Assembly (NCBI GenBank): GCA_025201765.1
Contig: MU623427.1
Coordinates: 96,361 to 160,360, forward strand
DNA length: 64,000 bases
Direction: 5' to 3'
DNA from: Daldinia sp. FL1419
Lineage: Eukaryota; Ascomycota; Sordariomycetes; Xylariales; Hypoxylaceae
A program made the translations under genes and the position numbers. The notes beneath the pieces are model-generated. The model saw only the letters and a list, made by a program, of their open reading frames with translations. It ran no database searches and had not been told where the DNA came from. Each line of letters begins with the position of its first letter. Position 1 is the first letter of the stretch. Below are positions 24,911 to 37,109 of this stretch, in pieces.

Positions 24911-26169
24911 AAAGAACATATATAAATTTTATAAGGGTATGACCAACAGGGTCCTTTAGGGTAGTTCTTATTATATAATTACATTACCCTAATTTAATAT
25001 TAATTATTTATAAAAGATTTTATATAAATTTTTAAATACAATAATATTATAATAGATTAAGTATTTATAAAAGACCTTATTTAAAAACTTAAGGATTATG
25101 TTAGCCCTTGGGGTGACCTCCAGTATAATTCTAGCCTACAATCTAAACATATAGGATTAATTAAATCCAAAAAATTTTGATCTAATAGAAAAACCTTTAT
25201 TCCCTCTAATTTTTTAGCCAGCATAATTAAATATCAAAAATTACAAAATTAATTCTAAAAATTTAAATAATCTATTGGCCTTTAAAAGAAGTAGATGAAA
25301 CAACGTAATAAATATGCCTAATAGCTTTATTATAAATGTTTATCCTTATAATATAAATTAATTTATATTAACTAAAAAGTTCTATTATAATAAAGATATA
25401 TAAATATATATATAAATTATAATTTTATATAATACTAAATATAATAAATTAACTTAACTTTTAAATTATATAATAAAAATTATATTAAAATTCTACTAAA
25501 TATTAATTTTGTTCTTAATTCAAAATATTTAAAAAAAATATATTATTTTTAAGAAAATTTTTAATATTAATTCTAACAAATATAAAATAAGAGAGTGTTA
25601 TAAGAAAATAATAATATTACTTTTGAAATAACTTAAAAACTGGGAGGAATGGATTATTTCCTGGGAAGTAATTATATTATATAAAGTAAGTAAGAAATTT
25701 ATTATTATTATTAATTTATAAAAATAATTTTTAATTATCTTATAAGTAATAATATTAATATTTTAAAAATAAATATTTATTTAAATAATAATATATTAAA
25801 AAAAAATTAATAATAGAATATTAATCTTTAAAAATATTATTTATTTTTTTAAAAACTATATCCATACCATAGGTATAAATTAAAAAAAAAAAAAAAAAAT
25901 TTATAAAAATATTTTTACTATTTATCACAAAAATAATAATATTAATAATTTTAATAAAGAAAAAAATTTTTATAAAAGAAAACTAATTAAATAAAATAAA
26001 TAACTAAATAAATATTAAAATAACTTAAATAAATAAAAAAAAATAATATAAATATTAATTAATATTTATATCTATTAGTATATAAATATAAGTGTAACAA
26101 ATATAAAACTTATTTAAATTCTTATAAAATTAAAAAATATTTTTATATTATTAAATTAAAACATTATAA

Positions 26170-26640
26170 TATCGTGGTGTTGAAAAGAGGGTTGCAAAAG
26201 TAAGAATGGGTGATGGCTTTTCACAGAGATATGAAGTCATTCATATATATTTATACCCTGCACAGACCGCATATACCCCGGCCCTCCCCCGGAATAACCT
26301 CTTTGCGATGCAACAATGCTTTTGTTAACTATTAAAAAAAAACAATGAAGCTATTTTGGACCTCGTCATCGCCCCACACCCGGGCTGCCGCCATACCACT
26401 TCACATAACTAGCATTATAACGCATAAAGTATTTTTCTATATTAAAGTCTAATCATTTCTATTAGAAGGTGAGTTCTAATAGGAATATAGGGTGTAACTA
26501 AAGTTATAACAATATAACTTATTCAGATAGGCAGCGGGTAGGTTTTCTTCGGAACACGGTTCCTACCCGGAACAAATACCAAGAGATGGACCGGATACCT
26601 GTAATATATTCTAGGTAAATCGGGGTAGTAATAAATAAAT
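26170..26640. other. GC-normal island inside the RIP-mutated block
   Basis: About 470 bp keep ordinary base composition and CpG-containing words, whereas both sides are over 80% A+T by eye. It contains a possible LTR-like span starting TGTTGAAAAG near 26,179 and ending TTATAACA near 26,510, with a TATA-like word. A 7-bp inverted pair GGGTAGG/CCTACCC lies at 26536-26542 and 26572-26578. No matching target duplication was found around the LTR-like span. It contains no convincing protein. Confidence 0.5.
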
Positions 26641-29600
26641 AAATAAATAAAAAATTAAAACATTCTAAATATTTCAAGGCTAATACACAATTTAATATGT
26701 TTATATAAAAAAAAATTAAATATAATCCCAAACTAACAATAAAAATAAAAACTTTTAACAACCCCAAAAAAAAAGAGAAAAATAAAAATAATATAATTAA
26801 TCAAAAAAATAAGAATTAATTATTAAAATAAGTAACAACCTCAAAATTAAGAATAACATTTATAATAAATATTATAAGCATTATTTACAACATAAATCAT
26901 TATCCTTTAAAGAACTTAATTATACTAAACTCAAAAACCACAATACACATTTTTAATCAAATATCAAGGTTCATCAATTACAAAAAAATTCTTCCAAAAA
27001 AATATATTATCATTAAAAACAATAAAATCCAAATATTAGATTATAAACATATTAATATTAAAATTAAATACACTAATAATATTACAAAAATTAAGCTTTT
27101 AGATGTAACATACTATTTAAATTTCATTTGTAATCTCATATCTTTACAAGTTCTTAAAAGATAAGGATATTGATAGAATAATTATTAAAAATATATTTAT
27201 TTAAGACTTTAAAACAGTAAAACCATAATTGAATTCATTAATTATTTTAATTAATTTATATTTAAGGATATCCTTTTTAAAATATTTAAATCAATATTTT
27301 ACATACAACATAACAAACTTAATCAAAAAAGGTAAATATTAATAATAAACATATTTAAATAATATTTAAAACTAAGATATCCAGATTTGTAAATATTAAA
27401 AAACCTTGTTAAAACAAACACTGGAATCTAAATTAAAAGAATTAAAACAATTAATTATAAAATATATATTATTACTAAAATCAAATATCAAATAAGTTAA
27501 ATACCCAAACATATTAATAAAATCCTAAAAATAAAACTAACTTTTAATTTTTATAATATTGAAGAATTAGATGATAACCTTACAAACCTACTACTAATTA
27601 TAAATTAATAAACCAAAATAATATTTAATTATTATTTTATAAATTAAATAGTAATATTAATTATTAAAATTTTAAAAAACTTTATTAATATTTTAAAAAT
27701 TTAATATAATATTATTTTAAAAATTTGGGAATTTAATTAAAAAATTATTAAAAAAAAGTTAATAATTTATGTATATTTAGAAAATCTACATATAAAAATT
27801 AAGCCCTTAGTAATTTACATACAAACTCAAAATAGTACCACTAAATGTTCAAGAAATGTAATCAAGGATAAGGTAAGAACCATGAAGGTATATTCAAAAT
27901 TATTTTATTTTTTATAACCTAAAATTTATAAAATAATAATGTACTTACACAATCAAACACCACAATACAAAACAAACTAACAAATATCATATAATCAATT
28001 TTATATATACACTAATATAAACAATAGTCTTATAATTTATAATTGAAAATTTTAATAAAATCACCTTCAGATATATAATTACAAGGCCTACACTATAGCA
28101 ATAATAACATTCAAAAAGTTAAATAAACTAAAAAAGTTTGATCCTAAAACATGGATAGGTTTTTTAGTAAATTATATATCTACAAATATATATAAAATTT
28201 AAAACCCACACACCAATAAAATAGTAAAACTAAAGGATATTACGTTTAAAAAAAATAAGGTCTTTAATAATAATCTCCAAAAATTATAAGATAGATTTAG
28301 AAATAAATTAGTGACTTATAAAATAAATTAATATAATAATTTATTAAAATCTGTTTAAAATTTTTAACCTAAAAAAAGAATAAATATATATAATAATGTT
28401 TAAGTAAATTTTTTAAAATAAACTAAAAATGTAAATATATTGGGTATAATTAATAAATCAATAAAATTAAGTAAGTTATTAAATAAAAGGGATGAAACCT
28501 TTGTTGTAAGGATTAATCACCTTTATATAAAAATATATTTTTATCTATTACTTTTTTCGAATAATTTTTCATTAATAACTTTACTTATTATCCACATCAA
28601 AATATCAATAACCCCTTACATCACTCTTAATAATAAATATTATATATCATAAAAAACAATATTTTATATTAGTTCTTTAATAGGTAGGATTGGTATGTAC
28701 AAAAAATATATAATTAATAAAATAAAAATATTAAAACTTACTTATTAACCTTTTTAATATAATAAAAAAAATTTAAATAATTTTATTTAAATATTCCTAA
28801 TAAAAATTAATAAACATAAAAAAATACATAAAAAAAATTTATTAAAACCTTTAAAATAATATTTGGATATCTAAAATCATCCATTATATAAAATGTTCCA
28901 AAAAATTAAATAAATCTACTTTAAAAATCACATTAATATATATATTTGGGAGATTATATTGTAATTAGATAATTAATATAAAAATAAATAAATATTTGGA
29001 TATATATAGATTTATATTTATAAAATTAATAAATACAATTTTTTTTAATAATATAAAATACATTTAATAGTAAGAGGAGATTAATAAATAATTAATAACA
29101 AAAAAACCTACACCTTTATATTTATTAAAAGGTTTTTTTAAATATTAATAATAATAATGGTTAAATACAATTTTAAATTTATATAATATAATATAATAAA
29201 CATATTTATAAATATAAAATTTAAAAAAAACATATTTATACACATACCTTAAAGATATTAACAACCAAAAAAATATTTTATATTATTAAAATATTTTACA
29301 ATCTTTGAAAATTGCCTTTTTTTTAATAATAAAAACTCTTATGAATTTTAAAAGAATTTGATTTTACCTTAATATTTTAAGAATTATACATATTTATTAA
29401 AAATAAAATCTTCTTTTTTGTATATATAAACAATATTATTATAATATATTAGAAAAAAGTTAAATCAAAGGTTAAATCAATTATTTCCAAATTTAAAAAA
29501 TAATATAAATTAATTGGAAATAATGAATTATAATGGTTTCTTAAAATTAAAATAGTTTAAAATTGAACATAATATTAAATTTAATTAAATTAATTTACTT

Positions 29601-30555
29601 ATATTAATAAAATTATTAACCTAATAAAAGTAATTAAAAAAATCCTTAAAATGTCTATAATAAAAGAAGAGTTACTACCCTATATAAAAATGGCTTTATT
29701 TTAATTAATATAATAATATTAATAAAAAATAAATTTAATCCTATACACCATAATAATCACCTAACCTAATATTATATTTATCTATTTAAAGCTAACCTAA
29801 TTTAATTTAAATTTAAATCTAAAACATTATATAATAATTAATCAAATTATATAATATCTTTAATATATATAAGGATATACCTTAGAATTAAATGGAAATA
29901 ATATTTTTAAAATTACTAACAATGTTTTATTTATTAATAATATAATTAATTAAAAAAGTTTATAAATATATACAATAAAATTATTTAATAGAATAATTAA
30001 TTGGAAAGTTAATAAATAAAATACAATTATTACCTTTACTATTAAAACTAAATTATTTACCCTAATTTAAATTACAAAAAAAAGATTTTATATATTATAA
30101 TTAATTAAGGACCTTAAAATTAAATTTAAAAACCAAATTATACTCTTATTATACAATAATAAATAAACAATTGGATTAATTATTAAAAATATTAAAAAAT
30201 TTAAAATGAAATTAAAACACATAAATATACACAATCACTGATTTAAACAAAAAATTCAAAGAAACTATATTAAAATTAATTATATTAATTCAAAAAATAT
30301 AAACATAAATGGACTTACAAAAATATTATTAAAAGAAAAACATACCCACTTCAAAAAACAAATAAATTTAATAGATATTTTAGATTATTTAAAAACCAAA
30401 ATGTTCAGGAATATAGATAAGGTAATATAACAAAAATAGGAAATAAATAAAAAAATTATTAAAAAAATATAATTAAAAGAATATATCAATTTGAGAATAT
30501 AAAAAAATTATATTTTTAATATTATACACTCCAAATTCACTTATTGGCTTCATTT

Positions 30556-30562
30556 AGGGGGA
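30556..30562 (+). other. Polypurine tract of the inner element
   Basis: AGGGGGA lies 2 bp before the 3' LTR, the expected place for plus-strand DNA priming. It is one of very few G-runs left in the block. Confidence 0.75.
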
Positions 30563-30564
30563 TG

Positions 30565-30716
30565 TGTTAGATTAGTAAACCTAAAAATAACGTAGAAAAA
30601 TTCTTTCCCTTACAACAATTCCATAAAAAGCCTCACTATTTTATTCTAAAATTTAAATAATAATAACAATAACTTAAATTCTATAATCATAATTTTTCCC
30701 TATGTATTGTATGATA
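30565..30716 (+). repeat. Inner element 3' LTR (152 bp)
   Basis: It begins TGTTAGATTAG and matches 20330-20481 with no gaps. Some positions are A where the 5' copy has G, and later positions are C where the 5' copy has T. The two LTRs were therefore mutated partly on opposite strands. Confidence 0.88.
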
Positions 30717-30721
30717 AGTAT
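30717..30721. repeat. Inner element target duplication, right copy (AGTAT, from AGTAC)
   Basis: The left copy (20325-20329) is AGTAC; this one differs by one C-to-T change. Removing the inner element and one copy restores the outer LTR exactly as seen uninterrupted at 36,530-36,550. Confidence 0.82.
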
Positions 30722-30841
30722 GTACCAGGGCTAAACCCAGGTCCCCACTTGGAACAAGTTAACCCATAAATTTCTTAATTTTTAAATAATTTTATTTATT
30801 TATTGAATATAATAATATATTATAATCTAATAATTCTTTTA
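30722..30841 (+). repeat. Outer element 5' LTR, right piece
   Basis: This 120 bp continues the outer 5' LTR after the inner insertion (GTACCAGGGCTAAACCCAGG onward). It aligns without gaps to 36540-36659, the rest of the 3' LTR. 56 + 120 = 176 bp, equal to the 3' LTR length. Confidence 0.88.
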
Positions 30842-33800
30842 TAATAATATCTTATTTAAGAATGAAAATTTTAATAATTATAATAGTTATTACATAACAC
30901 TCTTAATATCATTTAATATAAGATTAGATTTTAACAAAATTAGAACAATTAATATAAGTTAGAGAAAATTTAGAAACATAAAAATTATAAGGATATTGAA
31001 TGAGTTATAAATGTGTATAATGTAGTTAAAAGAATAATAAAATATAATTATTACTAATTTGTAAAATAATTTAGAAAAATAAAAGGAATTATTAAATAAA
31101 TTTATAATTAAGTAAATTAAATTATATTTAAAATTTAAATAATATAAAAAAATAGTGGAAAAAATTGAAATAAATTTTAATATTAATGTAATTTAATAAA
31201 ATAATAATAACAAATTTATTAAAACCTTTATATATAAATTTTGAAATATATTTCACATAATGAAAAATAATTTAAATAAAATAATTAATTGTTAGGTCAA
31301 AATTGAAAAAAAATTTAAAAAAATAAAAAAATTATAAATATTAATTTATAATATATTTGGTACTTTTTTAGAGAATAATTTGTTTATATTGTTTTCAATT
31401 TTATTATTAATAAAGCAGGTTAATAAGAAATTCTTTTATAAAAGTAATAAATATTAATTATTATATAAATTGAAATAGCTGAACTTAATTAACCAATTAT
31501 TATTAATATTTTACCTAATAAATAAGAAAGTTGGTAAAATGGTAATTAGGTTTGTAATATTTATAAAATAAAAGAATTTTTTTTAGATTTTCAATGAAAT
31601 GTTATACGAAGAGAAAATAGAAAAATAGTTTGAAAAAGTGAAGAAATTAAAGTTAAAAAAGGAAAAATAGATTTAAAAGATTATTTTCAATAATTTTATT
31701 ATAATAAATAATAATTTTAATTTATTGGATTTATTATTAAATTTATTAGATTTATTAGATAAATTAGATGAAAATGGGTGTAAATTATTGAGTAATAATT
31801 TGAAATTAAAAGATAATAAGGCTTTAACCTTTAATAATTTAATTTTATTACCTTTAAAAAAAAAGAAAAATAAGAAAATGAAGAAAAATTTATAATTAAA
31901 ATGATAATCTTTTAAATTAATTAATATAAAAATTATATTGAAATAGAAGAAGTTTAATTTTTTATTAGATAAAAATAATTATTTAAAGGATTAATTAAAT
32001 TAGTTGGTGTATAAAGAAATGTTTATGTTGTTATTTAAGGAAATTGGTTATATTGAAGGAATAAAATTGATTATAATAAATAAATTATAAATAATATGAA
32101 TGATTATGAAAATATGTAGATATGATTTATTTAATTTGATTATTGGTATATAAAAAGGTATAAAGGCTTTAAAGTTATTGAATTGCACTTATATTTTTAT
32201 AAGTAAAGCTCGATAACAAAAGTTTTGATTAATATTTATTGTAATGAGTTATAATAGAAAGAATTTTGTTCAATATAATTTAAAGTGGTAATAAGTTGCC
32301 TGTAGTGTATAGGAGGCTGGTATGCCTTTTATTTTGGAGTAAAAGGTGATGATGTTTTTGAATAGTTGTAAAGAGAAAATTAAGGAATGGGTTAAAATGA
32401 TTTGTAAGATTATACATTTTTAGAAGAATTATATGATTATAGAAGTAATTAATAATTTTATTAATAAATTTAAAGTTAAGATTGGTTTAAAGAACCATAA
32501 TTCTAATTTAATTTATAATATAAAAAAGAATTTAAAAAAATAGGATAAAAAATTCCCCAAGAAACTGAAAATCTTTAACGGTAAATCTGTATGGAATAGC
32601 AAGAAAGGTTTTTTTTGCTACAAGTGCAATAAATATGGTTATTTTAAGAAGGATTACAAGAAAAATATTAATAGTTAGAATGTTATTTAGAGTATTAGTT
32701 GAGTTTAAATAAATCAAGTTCCACAATCACTTGCTAAATTAAATTAATATATAAATTTAGGTAATGGCGTTTATACAACCAAGGTCAACAAAAACATATT
32801 AAAATCAATAATTACAATATATAATAAAAAGTGTTCAAAAATTAATTTAACATATAATACATAAAATTTCATAATAACTCTAATAAAAAATATAGTAACT
32901 AAAGGAGGTTACAAAATATATTATCACTCCTTACCCAAAATATATAAATTATTATTTAATATAAGAATTAATATATACATCATAAACAATCCAAACAACT
33001 TTCTCTTTAATATGATAATCAATATTAATAATAAGGGATATATTATAAACACCAGAATAAAACCTATATCAATTATATAAATGGGAACAACTATTTATAA
33101 ATTTTGTAAGAAGGATGGTAATGTTATTAAAATAATATTAAAATATATATTTTTCATTAAAGATTTTCCCTTTAAGATTTTTTCTGGGGAATTTTTATAC
33201 AGAATAGGTGGTTGGATAAATAATCAATATGTATAGAATATTAATAAGATAATCTTAATAACCTTAAATGTACAAAAATAAAAATTCTACCTCTAATAAT
33301 ATAATAAGTTAAAGCCAGTGGCAACACTATTATTAAAACAATAGGAACACATGTTGGGGATGAATATAAAAAACAATGATTAAAGATTAGAGGAGATAAT
33401 TAAATCTTCTAAATCATTAAAATCATTAAGATTAATTAATAAAATAAAAGATAAATTAATTTTTTAATATTATTAATTATGTTACCCTAATATAGACAAA
33501 ATGAAATGGATTATTAACAAATCCACAAGTATCAACTTAAATTAAAAGATAATTAAAAATTTATTATATATTATTTATAATTAAATGAAAATAATAAAGA
33601 TATTTTTAAAAAAAACCTCAAAAATAAATAAACTACATGGGTAAGGTAACCTAATATAATATAGGCTTCTTATAATCCACTTCTATTAAAAGAAATAAAT
33701 ATTTTATATTAATAATTAATAATAATAATTTATAATATTAATTTGTAATATATAAAATAAAGGATGAAGTAATAATAATTATTATTAAATATTTTATACA

Positions 33801-36483
33801 TTTATATAAAATATTTTAAATCCTCTTTAATCAAATTAATAGTTTATAATGTTAAATAAAAATTTTATAAATTAATAAAAAATAAAAATTTAATATAAAT
33901 TAATTAAAAATTTTTTATAAAAAAAAAGATATAAAATTAATTTTATTTATATTGTATAATTAATATTAAAATAACATAATGAAAAAGGATATATATTTTT
34001 TATAAAATAAGGTATAAATTATATATATTAAAATGAAAATATTTATTTATTTTTGGAATTTTATCTTAAAAGTAATTGTATATATTATTAATAAAATTAA
34101 AATATTTATTTGTAAGGGTATTATATCATTTAAATGATATAAAAATTATTTAAAATTTAAAAAAGATTATAAATTAAATAATATATATTTAAAAGTTTTT
34201 GGAAGTTGTTACTTTGTCCTGATCAATCTAAATAACAAGATTATAACAGTTGAAAAACTTGAAACGTGCAATATAAAAACTATTTTCCTAAATTATCACA
34301 AAAAATGTAATTATGTTATATGGTTCTTAAAAAAAGGTAAATTTTTAATAATATTATATATTGTTTTTTATGAGTATCTTGGAGATAATAATGGTATTTC
34401 AGATCTGAAAGATGTTATTAGGTTATTTCCTAAATATATATAAAAGTGTTTTTGTTATAAAAAAGTAATTAAAGCTTTTAAGGTTAATATATAAAATGTT
34501 AATAATAATATTATAAATAAAGATATTATTGATAAAGAAATAAATTAAATTAAAAAGAAGAGAGGTTAATTTAAGAAAGTTATTTTGGATTTGTATGTTT
34601 GTTAAATTTTAAATGAAGTTAATGATACCTTTATGATTGTTATAAATTAAAAGGGTGTGTTTAATGATTTTTTATTGTTATATTTAGATGTTGTTTAAGA
34701 GGGTGTTATAAATATTTTTATTTATATTAAGGTATTTTTTGAAAAGTTTAGATAAGTTGAAGAGGATGATTTTATATAAGAGTATTTTGTTGGTGTAATT
34801 ATATGGAATAAGGTGTTTTAAATTAGTGGAAATGATTTAATAGTTAAAGAAGTTATGGTTAGTAATGATTAAAATTTATGATTTAAAGTAATTTTTAAGA
34901 AAATTTAAGAAAATTTTGAATATAAAATATTTAATTTTAGGAGATTGTAAGATATTATTTATAAATATTTGATAAATAGTAAATAGGTATTGAAGAAGAA
35001 ATTCCTATTAATAGGTTTGTTAAATAAATATAAAGTGTGTATTTATGCATAAGGATTTATATAATGAAAAGGTATTAATTATAATGAAATAATTGTTATA
35101 ATTATTTGTGCGGTATTATGGTGAATATTAATGGTGTTTGTGGCTTTTAATGGTTGGTATGTTATTTAAATTGATTTTATAGTTGTGTATTTGAATGGTA
35201 ATTTAATAGAAGATATTTTTATAAAGTTTTTCTTATTTTTGAAAGAGTATTTTAAAGTGTTTTTAAATGAAATAAATAAGTATAAATATATATTTAATAA
35301 AATTATTAAATTTATAAATCCTTTATATGGTTTAAAATAAGTTAATATGGTATGGTAAAGATGTATATATGTATTATTAATTAAAAGAAAATATATATTA
35401 TTAATATTAAATAATATAATATATGTGAATAAAGATATAAGAAATATAATAATTTTATATATAAATAATTTTTTATTTTATAAATTAAATGTTAAGTGCC
35501 TTTTAGTGTTGGTGATAAATATTAAAAAAGATGTATTTATTATAGATTTGGGAGTTGTAGATTGGTTTTTTGAAGTTAGAATTATATATTTCTCTTTTAC
35601 AAAAAATATTTGCCTTAATTAAAAATAATATATTATAAAAATATTAAAAAGTATTAGATTAGAAGAAGGAAAAATAGTATTAATATTATTTAATTTTAAA
35701 GGAAAAGAAATTATTTAAATATGCAGTTCAGAAAATGTTGTTAATGTAAATAAAATTTTTAAATATATTTCCCTTGTTAAAAAAACAAATTTTCCAGTAT
35801 GTATTACAAGGTTTGATATTAGTTTTGCAATGTTTACATAAACTCATTTCATATATAATCCTACAAAAACCTACTTAATTAGCATCAAATAAATAATAAG
35901 ATACTTAAAAAACATAATAAAACAAAATATATACTATTATAAACTAAATAACAATCATCCATATTACACATATAATTTATTAAAATTATATAATATTATA
36001 AATATAAATTACATTTTTAATTTTATTATAAAAAAATTAACTATAGGATATGTATTTTTCATAATTAGGTTATTAATACTCTAACATATTAAATTTCAAT
36101 CTATTATAATAAAAAGTTCCAATAAAATTGAATATATTACCTTAAATAATGTAATAATTAATATTACATAAATATAAAATTTTTTCAAAAAATTAAAACT
36201 CATACCACCAAAACCTATTACAATATTATATAATAATATAATAACAATAACTTAAGTTAAAAAATTGGTGATAAACCATTAAAAAAAACATATTTAAAAG
36301 GAATACTATTATATTAAATAAAAAATAAATGATAATAATATCATATTAAAATATATATTAAGAAAAAAAAACCTTATAAACAACTTTATAAAACCATTTA
36401 AGAAAAATAAACACTATAAATTTATAAAATTATTAAAACTGAAGGATTAATAATGGCTTCAATACAATATTTCCATAAGGATA

Positions 36484-36659
36484 TATTAATAAAAAGGAGT
36501 TTTATAGTACTTATTTAGTTTATTATGTAATTAGAATACGTACTAAAGCTAAATCCAGGTCCCCACTTGGAGCGGGCTAACCCACAAATTTCCTAATTCC
36601 TAGATAGTTTTACTTATTTACTAAATATAACAACATATTACAATCCAATAATTCCTTCA
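36484..36659 (+). repeat. Outer element 3' LTR (176 bp)
   Basis: This is the uninterrupted copy. Its left 56 bp are heavily mutated (first base pairs TA in place of TG). Its right part keeps many C and G residues and ends ...CCTTCA, followed by the CAGTT duplication. Confidence 0.88.
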
Positions 36660-36664
36660 CAGTT
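36660..36664. repeat. Target-site duplication CAGTT, right copy (outer element)
   Basis: It is identical to 20269-20273 and marks the right edge of the transposon block. Confidence 0.85.
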
Positions 36665-37109
36665 TAATAAAACCTGGTAACTTAGGTAGGAATGCGAGTG
36701 TCGGGTCTCGTTTGGGATTAACACCAGTATGGCCTAGAACTGTTCAAGGTTGAAAGTAGTGAAGACATGAGCCGGTGCAGCTTGGGATTTGTACCGGCAG
36801 AGGTTAACTACCTAGGCACCTAGTAAAGATGCGAACCAGTACGGCTCGAGACGTGGACTAGTTCGGTATTGAAACCGGGACGCGGGAACGGGACTCGCAT
36901 GAAGAGGGTCCCTTTAGTTAGATCGAGATTGTATATCTGCTTTTATTTGCTTTTTCTAATGGCGTGAACATGTATTTTTTGGGTTTAAAGATCTAGGGTA
37001 TCAATTCTATCTACCAATCTGTTCTGCCGAAGTAGACGAACGAACCAAAGAAAAGAATATTTATTATTTATTTTTACCTAAGATAGGGCGGGACGCAAGC
37101 AAATCGGGT
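36665..37109. other. Spacer between the transposon block and KRI1
   Basis: It has normal base composition with no gene. Several short words recur (ACCAGTA, ACCGG, CGGGA), and ACCTAGGCACCTAG occurs near 36,811. The KRI1 3' UTR lies at its right end. Confidence 0.5.

Larger units (their letters stand above)
20330..30716 (+). mobile_element. Inner Ty1/Copia retrotransposon inserted in the outer element's 5' LTR
   Basis: Two 152 bp LTRs and a 5 bp duplication (AGTAC at 20325-20329, AGTAT at 30717-30721) define a 10,387 bp insertion. Purine-rich AGGGGGA at 30556-30562, just before the 3' LTR, is the polypurine tract and sets the plus orientation. Plus-strand protein remnants: protease/integrase junction near 27,090-27,190 (LLDVTYYLNFICNLISLQVL; family LxDVxYxPxFxxNLVS); integrase C-terminus near 28,110-28,260 (FDPKTWIGFLVNY, STNIYKI); RT active site YINN near 29,421; and the C-terminal NINGLTKILLKEKH near 30,302-30,340. 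The pol part lies in the right 4 kb. The left 5.7 kb holds a repeat array and unassigned DNA, so a further insertion inside this element is likely. Confidence 0.87.
20274..36659 (+). mobile_element. Outer Ty1/Copia retrotransposon, RIP-mutated, split by a nested insertion
   Basis: The element is bounded by 176 bp LTRs (5' copy split into 20274-20329 plus 30722-30841; 3' copy 36484-36659) and CAGTT duplications. Without the inner element and its 5 bp duplication it is about 5,994 bp, a normal Copia length. Plus-strand remnants in Copia order: a Gag zinc knuckle near 32616-32657 read as CYKCNKYGYFKKDY (the His and last Cys of C-x2-C-x4-H-x4-C have become Tyr); reverse transcriptase IDFIVVYLNG near 35,170; PLYGLK-stop-VNMVW at 35,320-35,355; LYINN in place of LYVDD near 35,455; and RNase H TRFDISFAMF near 35,815. 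Glutamine codons are repeatedly TAA. No frame is functional. Confidence 0.9.

Noticed and set aside
26179..26510. Solo LTR of a third retrotransposon
   Set aside because: Ends are TGTT...AACA, but the adjacent 5-mers (CGTGG and ATATA) are not a duplication, so it is left as an unexplained island.
26519..26767. Minus-strand 82-codon ORF in the AT block
   Set aside because: It lies partly in the GC-normal island and partly in RIP-mutated DNA, has Phe/Ile/Leu composition dictated by AT content and matches no family.
35425..35622. 65-codon plus ORF in the outer element as a gene
   Set aside because: It is an open stretch of the ruined reverse transcriptase (LYINN in place of LYVDD), flanked by stops in the same frame.
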